Assembly (NCBI GenBank): GCA_910589415.1
Contig: OU342635.1
Span: forward strand, 372,001-436,000
Direction: 5' to 3'
Source of the DNA: Malachius bipustulatus
Taxonomy: Eukaryota; Arthropoda; Insecta; Coleoptera; Melyridae
DNA length: 64,000 nt
Shown here: positions 34,195 to 45,500 of the stretch, in pieces
Numbering within the stretch: position 1 is the stretch's first letter
Layout: each line of letters begins with the position of its first letter
Position numbers and translations under genes: made by a program
Notes under the pieces: generated by a model
What the model saw: only the letters and a program-made list of their open reading frames with translations
What the model was told of the DNA's origin: nothing
Database searches by the model: none

Positions 34195-37049
34195 CCGCCC
34201 AACCTAGAGGATCCAATATTAGGTGTTATTTCCAGAATGTGCGTGGTCTGAGGACTAAAACGTCAGACTTTTATGTAAGTTCATCTGCTTCGAGCTACGA
34301 TTGTGTTGGTCTGGCTGAAACTTGGCTGTCTGAGGATATATCAAGCTCTGAATACTTCTCTGATAATTTTTTTGTATATCGAAAGGACCGCCAGTTCAGC
34401 CGGCTCAATGTGGTCCGCGGTGGCGGTGTCCTCCTGGCACTGAAAAACTCATATATTGCATCTTATTTGGACCTTGGTTTCCTATCAAAGGAGATTCCTT
34501 CTATTGATTGCGTTGGGTGTAAAATTAGATTAAATACTGCTTATCTGTATATATTTTGTATCTATATTCCACCGGACGTCACCGTCACCGACTATGAGAC
34601 TTTCTTTGAAATGCTTTGTAACTATTTGTCAAATGTCAGTCATGTATTACTACTGGGAGATTTTAATGCTCCAGACTGGTACTACGGATTGAGCAGGGGT
34701 CCTAAGGGTCGGACATTAAGTCGTTTTCTAGATTATAACGACTATAGGCAATTTAATCACGTAAAAAACAGTAATGATCACGTGTTGGACTTAATTATGG
34801 GGAACATTGACTGTGACGTATCTCGTGACAACATACCGTTTGTCCCCGAGGACACACACCATCCCTCCCTTTGCATTGAGTTGGATTTTGTCGTTTCCAG
34901 GGTAGGCTCTTTTTCATGTAATCCAGGTACTAAGAAGTATAATTTTAAAAGGGCTGATTTCCCAGGATTGTATCAGGCTCTCCTCATTCAAGATTGGTCT
35001 GAGCTGAGGTTTTATGATGATGTGAATGAGGCCTGCTCCTATTTTTACCAGAGAATATACTCGATTTTCAACCAGTTTGTACCTCACTATAATAGCACTA
35101 GACCGGGATCTCGTACTTATCCACCTTGGTTTAATAAAGAGATAATAAATTGCATCAAACTCAAGCATAGGCATCATGGCTGTTTTAAGCGTACGGGGAA
35201 AGTATTTCATTTTCAAAAATTCACAGAACTGAGAGCCGTAATTAAGCACAAAATAAAAGATGCATATCGGAGTTACATTGATAATTTACAGGGTAGCTTG
35301 GTGGATGAGCCCAAGAGATTTTGGCAGTATATTCAGAGTAAGAGGGGAACATCTAGGATACCGGCTTCTGTGATTGACAGTGAAGGTTTGAAGTGTGAAA
35401 ATCCCACTGATATTGTGGAAAATTTCGCGAAATATTTCGCTAGTGTATACTTACCATCATCATCTTCCCAACGAAATGTTTATACTGCCAGATCCCAGTT
35501 CGACTCGCTGTTCGTTGATGTCCCTGAGCTATCTGTGGACGATGTCAGTAATGCTATAAGGAAGCTCAAACGTAAGACTACGGCGGGTTCCGATCAGATA
35601 CCTAGCTTCTTGATTGGGGATTGCGAAGGTGTCTTCGTTGAACCTCTAACCCTTATATTTAACTTGTCTCTCAAAACATCAATCTTTCCAACTATTTGGA
35701 AGACAGCTAAGGTGTGTCCGGTATTGAAGGATGGTGATCCAGCTTTGATCAGCAATTACAGGCCAATCTCCATCCTTAATAACTTCGCTAAGGTCTTTGA
35801 GGCGTCGGTGTATTCTTGTATTTATCCTGCTATTCATCAGGCAATTTCACCGTTGCAGCATGGTTTCATGAATGGACGTTCTACGGTGACAAATTTATCT
35901 TATTTTACGCAGTTTGCTGCTGAGACTTTAGATTCGCAGGGGCAGGTTGATGTGGTCTATACCGATTTCTCGAAGGCCTTCGATAGACTTGATCATGATT
36001 TGCTGCTCGGAAAACTTGAATATTTTGGTTTCAGTTCACGTCTGAGATCATTTTTTGCATCTTACCTATCGAGTCGACAACAGTGCGTCTTGTATAACGG
36101 CTATAGTTCGCGTTCTTTTACCCCTACATCTGGTGTACCTCAAGGTTCGAACCTGGGGCCGTTGCTCTTTCTGATTTTCATAAATGATATTACGGATGTT
36201 ATCGATTCTTCTAAGCTTCTTTTCGCGGATGACTTGAAATTATTTTCGGTAATCAATAGTCATGATGATTGTCTTTTGATACAGAACGATATTGACAATA
36301 TTGAAGGGTGGTGTGAGGATAATAGGCTGCAGATGAATACGGGTAAGTGTCGGGTAGTTACTTTTACTAAGAAAAAGAATCCCATAACATACGACTATAA
36401 GTTCAGGTCCGAGATATTAGCACGTAGCAGTACTGTGAAGGATCTCGGTGTAACATTTGATAGTGGCCTTACGTTCGCTGACCATGTGACCCTCATCACC
36501 AAGTCATCTATGAGGATGCTTGGGTTCTTGCATAGAAACTGCCGAGATTTCAACAACTCTCACTGTCTGAAGGTCTTATACTATTCTTACATAAGATCTA
36601 AATTAGAATACTGTTGTCTGGTTTGGTCCCCCTATTATTTCTGTCAGGTCAATGAAGTGGAACGTGTACAGAGAAGATTTCTGAGATTTCTGAATTATAA
36701 AATGTATGGTGTTTATCCACAGAGAGATATGAACTGTGATTTTTTGTTGGAGAGATTCGGTTTCACGACTCTACAAAAGCGACGGAAGATTGTTGCAATT
36801 AAGTTCCTGTATCAACTCTTCCATAATCACATAGATTGTCCTTTGATGTTATCGCTTTTTAGTTTCCACGTCCCTTGTCAGAATTTAAGGACTACAAGAA
36901 CATTTTCACTGAGGATACCGCGGTCTAATGTACTTGTAAAGTCACCCGTGTACGTAATGTCGACACTTTTTAACCGCATTTCGACCATTTGCGATCTTAA
37001 CATGAATAGCATGTCAGATACCTTGGTGATCGCTGCTCGAGAATTATAG
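34161..37049 (+). CDS. LINE ORF2: endonuclease plus reverse transcriptase
   Basis: The frame is open from 34161 to a TAG at 37047-37049; about 936 codons lie from 34239 (a GTG) onward. The endonuclease domain begins with FQNVRGLRTK (N at 34236), has AETWL, LLLGDFNAPDW, and an H-x-P-SL block near 34858. The reverse transcriptase follows: AGSDQIPSFL, NYRPIS, YTDFSKAFDRLDHD (near 35957), GVPQGSNLGPLLFLIFIND and the catalytic LLFADDLKLF (near 36212). The C-terminal part has RSKLEYCCLVWSP and ERVQRRF. No RNase H domain is present. This makes it a CR1/Jockey-group LINE pol. There is no ATG in frame before the middle of the endonuclease domain, so ORF2 needs frameshifting or a non-AUG start. Confidence 0.85.
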   Translation, partial: GPFFGPSKKHVAAQPRGSNIRCYFQNVRGLRTKTSDFYVSSSASSYDCVGLAETWLSEDISSSEYFSDNFFVYRKDRQFSRLNVVRGGGVLLALKNSYIASYLDLGFLSKEIPSIDCVGCKIRLNTAYLYIFCIYIPPDVTVTDYETFFEMLCNYLSNVSHVLLLGDFNAPDWYYGLSRGPKGRTLSRFLDYNDYRQFNHVKNSNDHVLDLIMGNIDCDVSRDNIPFVPEDTHHPSLCIELDFVVSRVGSFSCNPGTKKYNFKRADFPGLYQALLIQDWSELRFYDDVNEACSYFYQRIYSIFNQFVPHYNSTRPGSRTYPPWFNKEIINCIKLKHRHHGCFKRTGKVFHFQKFTELRAVIKHKIKDAYRSYIDNLQGSLVDEPKRFWQYIQSKRGTSRIPASVIDSEGLKCENPTDIVENFAKYFASVYLPSSSSQRNVYTARSQFDSLFVDVPELSVDDVSNAIRKLKRKTTAGSDQIPSFLIGDCEGVFVEPLTLIFNLSLKTSIFPTIWKTAKVCPVLKDGDPALISNYRPISILNNFAKVFEASVYSCIYPAIHQAISPLQHGFMNGRSTVTNLSYFTQFAAETLDSQGQVDVVYTDFSKAFDRLDHDLLLGKLEYFGFSSRLRSFFASYLSSRQQCVLYNGYSSRSFTPTSGVPQGSNLGPLLFLIFINDITDVIDSSKLLFADDLKLFSVINSHDDCLLIQNDIDNIEGWCEDNRLQMNTGKCRVVTFTKKKNPITYDYKFRSEILARSSTVKDLGVTFDSGLTFADHVTLITKSSMRMLGFLHRNCRDFNNSHCLKVLYYSYIRSKLEYCCLVWSPYYFCQVNEVERVQRRFLRFLNYKMYGVYPQRDMNCDFLLERFGFTTLQKRRKIVAIKFLYQLFHNHIDCPLMLSLFSFHVPCQNLRTTRTFSLRIPRSNVLVKSPVYVMSTLFNRISTICDLNMNSMSDTLVIAAREL
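34182..34188 (+). promoter_or_regulatory. Candidate -1 ribosomal frameshift heptamer A-AAA-AAC
   Basis: In the ORF1 frame the sequence is gcA-AAA-AAC-ATG-TAG, a perfect X-XXY-YYZ slippery site two codons before the stop. A -1 slip continues as Lys-Lys-His into the ORF2 frame. ORF2 is closed upstream by TAA at 34158-34160, so the usable overlap is only about 36 nt. No strong downstream stem-loop is obvious. Confidence 0.55.
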
Positions 37050-37269
37050 GATTTATTTTCGTCGTTGTAGAACTGTGAAATTATCATTGGTTTTGATATC
37101 AATTTATAAAATGTATGTGCCTGATATATCATGCATTTTGATATGTTTCGCTGTAATTATGTCTTCTGAAACTTATTATGTTGAAATATTTAATTGTTAA
37201 TTTGGTTCACAGTCTTATGTTTTGTAAATTGTCCTGTAATTGGATTTTAAATCTGTTGGGCAATAAACA

Positions 37270-37270
<1 letters not shown>

Positions 37271-37301
<31 letters not shown>

Positions 37302-37315
37302 TATTATTATTATTG
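37271..37315 (+). repeat. (ATT)n tail of the LINE
   Basis: Fourteen or so ATT units with one interruption follow the 3' UTR (AATAAACAT just before). Short tandem repeats at the 3' end are normal for several LINE clades that do not use poly(A). Confidence 0.85.
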
Positions 37316-37870
37316 TAGTTTATTGTTAATTATTTTTAGTTTTTAATTTTAATTAGTTTATTTACATTTAGAAGGTAGGCAGTTGTCCACTAATGTCATA
37401 GGTCAGAGAGTTGTTTAGAAATATAAATCAAATCATGTTTTAGAATTATTTTTCGTTAGAAAATATAACTCCATCAGATATTATTCACGTTAAAAGTGCA
37501 AGGACCAGTTTAAAACAAAGTACAGTCCACTTTAAAAGAACATATTCTGGTCCTTAGAGCCGGATATGAACCAGCGACTTATGGGTATACCTCATTAAAA
37601 AAAAATCTCAGAATATACGTATGTAGAGGATATTAGGTAGAGAGTAGTGTAAAACAGTAAAAGTCTTTGAAAAACAATTATTTAGAGACGACCTATGCGT
37701 AAAGTAAAAAATATAAACTTTCTTATTCGCAACAAATATTATTTTCTTTGAAATGAATTCTACAATTTTTACATGTTATCGTTTTACAGCTTATCGTTTG
37801 GGGGATATTTTGCGGACACATCATGACATTCAAAATGTCATAACAAAAATTTTTACTTCGCACATCTATA
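37316..37870. other. Intronic DNA, nothing recognised
   Basis: AT-rich, no gene or repeat match seen in the window. Confidence 0.4.
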
Positions 37871-38840
37871 TACAGGGTGTTACTGAATAGGTGTTACAAA
37901 CTTAAAGGGCATGTAGGAAATGCAAAAATATGCGATAAATTTCCTGTAGACATGGGTCGTTGGAGCTTTAGTTTTCGAGTTACAGGGTGTTAAAGTTCTA
38001 CGAAAAATTTAATTTTTTATTAATATCTTCAAACTGGCTGATCAGAATAACTCGAATTTTTTGACAGCTGTTGTACTAATTGAAGTACATCATTTGATAC
38101 TTCCGATGAAAAATTCTTCACTCCAGTGGCAGAGATCTGGGTATGTTGTTACCTTTTTTATTAAATAATGTCTACGCCACTGACTTTAATGTAAATTGGT
38201 TATTTATGGTAGATATCCTGTTTTGTTTAGAGGAGAAAAGTCGTCGTACGTTTTTGTCGTAGGACGCACTGTTTCCGAGAAACTTCACAATGTAGGAACC
38301 CGTATGAGGTAAAATATCACAAAAATCGATGCTATTGAGTTTTTCCATAAATTAATCATTTTTGTGATCGTTATTGAAGCGTGTTAAGTACATTACAAAA
38401 AGCTTGCATGGGTTCCTACATTGTGAAATATCTTAAAAACAGTACGTCCTACAACAAAAACGTAGAATGACTTTTCTCCTCTCAACAAAACGAGGTATCT
38501 ACCAAAAATACCAAATTTGCATAAAAGTCAGTGGCGTAGAAATTTTTTCATAAAAAAGGTAACAACACACCCAGATCTCTGCCACTAGATTGAATAATTT
38601 TTCATCTGAAGTATCAAATGATGTACTTCAATTAGTACAACAGCTGTCAAAAAATTCGAGTTATTCTGAACAGCCAGTTTGTAGATATTCAAAAAATATT
38701 AAATTTTTCGAAGAACTTTAACACCCTGTATCTCAACAACTAAAGCTCCAACGACCCATGTCTACAGGAAATTTATCGCCTAATTTTGCATTTCCTACAT
38801 GCCCTTTAAGTTTGTAACACCAATTCAGTAACACCCTGTA
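37871..38840. mobile_element. Palindromic (foldback) element 3
   Basis: Arms of about 434 bp (37871-38304 and 38407-38840) enclose a loop of about 100 bp. The ends are CAGGGTGTTACTGAAT / ATTCAGTAACACCCTG flanked by TA. A second 'ACAGGGTGTTAAAGTTCTACG' lies about 110 bp inside each arm, and 'CCAGTGGCAGAGATCTGGGT' and 'CTACGCCACTGACTTT' mark the inner arm. These modules correspond in order to those of foldback 2. No ORF is conserved. Confidence 0.85.
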
Positions 38841-39742
38841 TACATCATGTAATCGGATGAAGATACAGTATAGTATAGTCTGCAATTGCATATACCTACC
38901 TACAAACGACCTTCTTCTTTGCGGCCGTCGAAATTTCGCTTGGGAGCAAGCAATGTCATGAAACATTTCTGGGGGACAAGTCTCTTCATGTCTACAGCGC
39001 GTGTCAGTTTGGTATGTGAACCGTCATTGTAATCGTTTATCTTGTAAATGGAGCGACATGTCGTCGACACGTCGAAAACAAAATGGCGTATAAGTTTGCC
39101 TAAAAAATCTGAAAAAAAACGAAAAATTTGCATAAAAGCTGCGTTTTTTTTCGGCACTACGTAAAACGGACACCAGCACCTACTAGTATTGGTCCTAACA
39201 ACAAGAACTACCCAAAAATCAAAAATATCGACTTTTTTGTCTATAATTAGACTCGACTGCCACGATTTTATATTTTTATGAAGTCTACATGGTCGTCGGA
39301 AAGGATTCTGTATTTCATCAGACATCTTTACGTCACAATTAGATATTGAAAATATCTAAGTAAAGTCCAATTAACGAAACATGGATCCAGACATTGAACA
39401 ACAACATTTTTAAGCGTTGCCTATTATAAAATATTATACCAATTTTCAAGACATCGGAATCACTCTCTAGGAAAGAATTCTTTGAACACCTATTTTGCAG
39501 ACTGGGAAATTATTTTTGACGCCTTAAAAAAAATATCCTACAACCTAAAAAAGTTACACATAATTTTCTTTAAGAAAAACCAATATACGCAGAATATCTT
39601 GTTCCGACAACCCGGTATACCCACCAATGCTTGTCAGATCAAGATTCTTCAACAAAGAACGTTTGTGAATTCAATAATATAATGTGTGGATTCAATTCCA
39701 CACTGTACACGTGTAATATATTCAATATTACAATAATGTAAT
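38841..39742. other. Intronic DNA, no supported gene
   Basis: A 141-codon open frame on the - strand (38900-39325) has no recognisable domain; it contains a VVPKKN string by chance similarity to Gypsy RT but lacks the neighbouring blocks. I do not call it. Confidence 0.4.
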
Positions 39743-39746
39743 ATAT

Positions 39747-40215
39747 TATAACGAGACCGCTCTGGAGAAATTCTAGCTGTTACTTCTTTAACATTCTAGT
39801 CCACCATTTTCTTTGTTTACATACTGGATTAGTCAATGACACATTTCTGCAGACAGTTCGACGCAGGTCTTGAATGACGTGTTGACGGCCGATGGGATTT
39901 CTGCAATCTACGAGAGTCGAGAATGTACCTACTAGAACGTGACTACTGATGCGTCGGGGGACTATATAAGGACAGCCTGCGGCTGCGTGCAACAGTAGTA
40001 GTCCGGACGTTGAGTCAAGCGGAAAGCTGAAGACAGAGCAGCAGTGAAGTGAAGTGTGAAGCAGTAGTGACAGTATAAGAATAGACAAGTTGGTGTTGAT
40101 GTAGTACAAGTAGTAGTCAGCTGTGTGTGTTTATTAGAATTAGAGGTTATAATTTGGTCAATAAAGATTTGCAGACTTTGGTGGTGATTTATTTATTATT
40201 GAGAAACTCGTAACA
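39747..40215 (+). mobile_element. Solo LTR (Ty3/Gypsy-type, 469 bp, ATAT target duplication)
   Basis: It starts TATAACGAG (an altered TGTAACGAG) and ends CTCGTAACA, short inverted termini. It is flanked by ATAT at 39743-39746 and 40216-40219, a 4-bp duplication typical of Gypsy elements. Inside are a TATA box (CTATATAAGG at about 39962-39971) and an AATAAA at 40160-40165, giving U3-R-U5 order on the + strand. No primer-binding site or internal region follows, so it is a solo LTR left by LTR-LTR recombination. It could still work as a promoter or poly(A) site inside the host intron. Confidence 0.8.
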
Positions 40216-43200
40216 ATATGGATTACAATCACCATATAGTGACGTCATGCGCAGCGCGGACGAGTTTTCAATCTCAAGCTTGACATACCTTGTGTCAATT
40301 ACCGGCCAGAACTTTATTCAGTTGTATCATGATCAGCTTTTGATTTATTATATAGCAATAGTGATATAAAAAAAATATCACGAAAAATTGATTGTGTCGG
40401 AAGTTAAACAGAATCTGCATTATTGTAAATAACATTAAAACTGAATAAAGTTAAATATTTATAACATGTTGATAATGAAATATAAATGTATATTAGACAA
40501 GTTATTGTAGATATTTATAAACATGTTGATGGTCCTGGCCGGTAATCTAACCTTGAGCAGCCGCTTACAAAATAACGAAGGATACTGGCCATGTTTCCAC
40601 GAGCCCTTATTCCAGTACCTTATTTCAGCAAGATCGCTCCTAAGGGTCACCCATCTTCCCGTCATAAATTACGATGTGCATATCCGATATCCGACAGTAA
40701 TGAAGCTCGCTTTTCATCGCGAGCGCCATCGTTTCTCTTTCCTGATGATGATGGCGTCGGATTGAACTCCTCGATCAGCTGGATGACCTGTCACTGAGTA
40801 ATTGCCTTCTACGAGCTGTCTGCATGAGTGCACTTTGTTGATGTGTTTGCAGCACGCGGTGTAAGTAGATATCTTACACCGTGCTTTGCAGTTTGCAGTG
40901 AGAAGTAGAGAGAGGTAAAAATGATGCTGATTATGGCGGTATTATATACATATAGGTACATATGGGCTTCGTAAATGTGGGAGAGTTATAGAGAACCTTT
41001 AATCTCGTTATTTGAGGCCAATTGTCTCATATATTTTTAATTCTAAAAATGTAGCATTTTCCCGGTTAATAATTTTTTACTTATTTATTTCAAATAAAAA
41101 TATTATTGGATTATCAATAAAACAAAACATTAAACATTTAAAGATCAGAAAATCAATACTTACTTATAAAACCGTGAAAGTATTAAGAGAAATCAACTGG
41201 AAATGCGATACTATTACCTATCTCGTCCTTTATTTTACGTTGCACATTTCTTTACAAGAGTATATCAGGTAGACGGTTAGTTTGTAATACCCTGTTGAAC
41301 TTTTCGAGAAGTTTAACTCCAACTTACGATGTTCTATTTGCTTTTCCTGGTAGTATACAAGATTGAAAGTTTTAATTAGTAGGGTCACGTAGCTGGCGAT
41401 TCCTGTTATACAGCTAACACATATACGAGTAATTTATCAACTATGTACACGGTTTATCAGTGATAAAAATCATTTGACGATGAATCAATAAATCGGATCA
41501 AGTTTCCTGTAGCCTATACATACAGGCTGGGCCATCGAAAAGGTAACAAGCCTAATAATTTTGAAAGTGAAGATGTATGCGAAAAACTGCGAAACAGGTC
41601 GATTTTGTTATCGGGGGGGGGGACATATTTTCGTGACAAATTTAACTACCCAAGTTCACCCCCTTGACAGGGGTAGCTACCCCTTTGCTTATCATCATAG
41701 GGAACAAATATCGAGTGATATCAGATAATTGGTTCAAGAGCGGGTATTATGAAGTGCTAGTAGCTGTGCTTGGATTTAATATCTAAGAACCTTCATAATT
41801 CATACAAAAAATAAAAAGCTCTAATAATTGGAATATTGCCTGTAACTTGATATTTATCATTTTAAATATCCAGACAATTATTATTATTGACAAAATTAAA
41901 TGTCAGCCTCAGGGAACACTTTGTAGAATAAAACTAACACTGAGGAATGACCAAAGCAGATAAAATGGGGACTAGTTAAAAAAATTGTAATTGTCAATCA
42001 TTATTAAGCAGCACTAAGTACTTAGTAATGGTATTTTGGGACCCTCACACTTTCCTGTTGAGGTACAATTAATTAGGGTGTCAAAAAATTTGTTTTTATT
42101 ATTTTTCTTAAATACGAAACAAGTTACAGAAATGGAATTATGTAGCCGTAGTTTGCCATTGAGAATAAAATACATAAATACACTCAGTGGACAATTCGTT
42201 AATTTTCCGTCACTGTTTTAAGGTGTAGAAAAACTTAAAGGTTTCCTAAAATTTAATTATCTTCAGGGAAAAATATAATAATTAAAATTTAATTACTTAG
42301 CCTAAATTGCATAGGGTAGAAAATTTAATGAAATGTAATTTATGAAGTAGACAGGTTGACGTTTTGTTATTATCCAAAACACAGAATAGAATAAATCAGA
42401 AGCTAAACTCGCCGGCGGCGCCTTTGATCTTTTAGAGACAAGCCACACCCCTAGCGGCCATTGCTTCAGAGTAGAAACGCAGGCCCGCCACAGAATAGGT
42501 ACAATTCTATTCTGTGGGCCCGCATTCAAAACTAATGAAAGCTCATCTCAAATCATGGCGGATCTCTATGCGCCGAGTAGATGCGCGAACTCGGTATTTT
42601 TATTGAAGTTTATATTCTGATTGTACCTATTCTGTGTCCAAAATATGATTTTGACAAAATATAAAGAGACAATGTATAAGGAACTATTTAAAATTAATAA
42701 CTAACTAAAGTCTTAATTCATTAATAAATGTTGTGTCAAACCGGAATTTGATACATCGATGATTTTAAATGCCCCCAAATGGAACTGATAAATGATTCTA
42801 TCGTGTGATCCACAAAATTTTCAACTACAGTGCCTTGAATAAAATGAAGCATGCCTGCCAGATTAAATACAAACAATTGGAAGGTGTGTAATTGAACTAC
42901 TCCAATCAGATTTAGCTTTGGTTATGTTCCAAGGAGGATGACTAACAAAAAGTCAGTCTGACACCCGGGAGGGGTGGCGCTCTGACGTGAGCCCTTGTCA
43001 AAACAGTCAATTTCTGCAAAGATCAAGTTATCTCAGAAACACAGAATATTCTGTCTTTCTGAACGAGGATAAAGTAACATTTAAATTTGACGTTTCTGTT
43101 CGAGTTTGACTTTTTTAGTTTACTAGGTATTTTATAATTTCTCTTTCAAAGCACAAAGAATAACAGAAATAATAAATGATGGTCGAAAATGTCATGAATC

Positions 43201-43344
43201 ATAAAAATTTGTTAATTAAAATTAAAAAAAAATTGTTAATTAAGGTAGGTATATATACTACGAGTAATTTCATCAGGTTCTTAAATTATAGTAATAAATT
43301 ATTGCTTTTCGCAAAAATTGTTTGAAAGTAAGCTCTAGGGCAGA
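40216..43344. other. Intronic DNA with two short perfect hairpins
   Basis: No gene is recognised. Hairpins: 40851-40886 (GCACGCGGTGTAAG...CTTACACCGTGC, one mismatch) and 42488-42518 (CCACAGAATAG...CTATTCTGTGG). A G run of 11 lies at about 41613-41623. A GC-richer patch at 42400-42600 contains a short ATGGCGGATCTC... frame that stops after about 22 codons. Confidence 0.45.
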
Positions 43345-43639
43345 CATTTTTACTTCAGGTAACAACACACCCAGATCTGTGCCACTGGAGTGAAGAATTT
43401 TTAATCGGAAGTATCAAATCATGCACTTCAATTAACATAACTACTGTTCAAAATTTCAAATTATTTCAATCAGCCAATTTTTTTATATTTCAAAAATACG
43501 ATTTTTTTTCTTCAAACTTTAACACCCTCTATTTTCTTAACGAAGCATTTTCCGAATATAGTTCATGAAGCAAACTCATAATATTTTTCGATTCTCTATC
43601 GTTCCCTGGAGTTAACAAGATAAAACCTGAATCACCCTG
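43345..43639 (-). mobile_element. Single-arm relic of foldback 3 family
   Basis: It carries the right-arm modules of foldback 3 in the same order (GGTAACAACACACCCAGATCT, GTGCCACT, AGTATCAAATCATGCACTTCAATTA, TTTAACACCCTCT) and ends in CACCCTG followed by TA at 43640. The other arm is missing. Confidence 0.6.
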
Positions 43640-43671
43640 TATAGAAGATATTTACTGTAAGGTTGTTCCGT

Positions 43672-44080
43672 TATAGTGGGATTAAGTTTAAAAAGTCAGA
43701 TGTGACGTGACACTAACCGTCCGAATTAATATTTTTAATTTCACCAGAAAATGTCAAACAGTTAATTGTCAAGTTGTGAACGAGCGTAAATTATTATTGA
43801 AGGAATCATTCAAAAATGAATTGAACCGCTTACGTCAGTTTGAGAGCCACTGACAACTACATAAAATTTATTCACGTAATGACATTCTATCCTCTGTGCT
43901 GTCCATTTAATTCTCATTCAAAACCAATGTTGACGTATACTTATTTATGCGGGATGGAGTGTTTAGACAAACTGGACGGTTACTTATAGTAACCGTACAT
44001 GAAACAAAATAAATCGAACTATGAGAAGGATGTGTATTCTTAATCGATACGTATGACTTTTTAGACTTTATTGGACTATA
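43672..44080 (-). mobile_element. 0.41-kb TIR MITE, copy B (inverted)
   Basis: 409 bp, inverse of copies A and C, with termini TATAGTGGGATTAAGTTT on the left and GACTTTATTGGACTATA on the right. It is directly preceded by the single-arm foldback relic. Confidence 0.8.
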
Positions 44081-45495
44081 TTGTTTTTATCGTTTCATAA
44101 ATTTTTAGAATGAAATTCTTGAAACTTTGAAGGCGTATATCTTTCTTAGGAAGTGTTTCCCTGTATATAATTTTTTTTAAATTATTTTAGTCTGAAGAAT
44201 CAGCCTGTGAAGTTTGGCCAACCTTACAGTAAACACCCTGTGCATAAATGTATCTATACACATTTCGTTCTTAATGTAATTTGGAGCCTCTTTTCGATAA
44301 GGAGACATCAAGGTAATTTAAGTGTAGAATTTGGAGTGCGTCGATTACCAAAAATGATTCATGAATAGTGAGTTTAGATACTTATTTATTAGGCTAGTAA
44401 CTTATTTTACAATTTTGTCTTTCAGGTAATTTTTTGATCTCTTCAGGTTCAAGGTAGTTATCTTTTCTTATCATAATCTCATTATTGGGGGTTTTCCTTG
44501 AAAATTTAATTCCGGTAACTTTTTATCAAAGCAAGTAAGAATAGAATTCTTGTTCTAAAAATATAAAAATCAATACACCGTTAAAACTGAAGCAGAACTA
44601 CAATAATGCCAGTATGGTGGGAAACTCGATGTGTTAATTATTGTTTCTGCAGATCAAGCGTAAACTCTGTTAATGAATATAGTTTACTCGATAGTGGGTT
44701 TAGCTGAAGCTGAAAGTAACATTTGCTATCGGCTCCGAGGCTGTGGGGTTCTGCAGACACTTCTGGCGGGGTTATTTCATGCTGGCCACCCACGCTTCTA
44801 TCCTAGCAACGTAGCTTGACGTCAGAGGGAAATTCTGCGGAATCCTCGAACAAGAGTTTATTTTTTTTAAATAACGTTGCCTTCGTGAATGTGACCTCAA
44901 ACTTTCAAAGTAGTTTCTATTATACATGCAAAAAATAAGACCAATTATTTTGCAGCTTCCGATTTAACTCTACTCGTAATTAAACAATTATTACAATACT
45001 TCCCTGAAGTGATTATTCGAGTGGAGAGTGGACAAGATATTGTGTGGCTAGGTGATCAATAATTAGGTGCTATTTTTATTTGTAATTGAACTTGCAATGG
45101 AACGTTTTTAACAATTTAAATTATTTGCTGCTGGTTCTGCAATCGCCACACTTGTGGCCGGTTGCATGAACTTGATTAAAAAATTTTCAGATAATAATAA
45201 TTACTGATTTTGAATTGCAGGTATGAAAATACATACAGTGAATATATTTATTGATATTTTATTTTTTATCGGTAATTAACTCTTCTTAAAGGGAGTAGAA
45301 TTCACTTCGCAGCAATATTAGAACAAAACTTCGGTAATACTGCATGTCATTTTTAAATCAGTGATTATCTGACAAATTTTTAATTACGTGCGTGCAACCG
45401 GACATTGACATGACACATGACATGACAACGTAAATTAAGTAGGTACATAAATATCAGAAATCAGGTGTTTATAATATTTATGAGGAATGGCTATG
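44081..45495. other. Intronic DNA, nothing recognised
   Basis: AT-rich with a short GC-richer patch near 44720-44830; no splice-bounded frame convincing enough to call an exon. Confidence 0.35.
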
Positions 45496-45500
45496 CATAA

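Larger units (their letters stand above)
33300..37315 (+). mobile_element. Nearly intact two-ORF LINE (CR1/Jockey-type)
   Basis: The unit has a short 5' UTR, ORF1, an overlapping ORF2 with endonuclease and reverse transcriptase, a 3' UTR of about 200 bp and an (ATT)n tail at 37271-37315. Neither ORF is interrupted, so the insertion is recent. GC content is higher than in the flanking intron. Target duplications were not identified; the 5' end is approximate. It lies in the sense orientation of the host gene. Confidence 0.85.

Noticed and set aside
38900..39325. 141-codon - strand frame containing VVPKKN
   Set aside because: It resembles a Gypsy RT string only over six residues; flanking RT blocks are absent.
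42541..42620. A short gene start (ATGGCGGATCTC...)
   Set aside because: The frame stops after about 22 codons and no donor site extends it convincingly.
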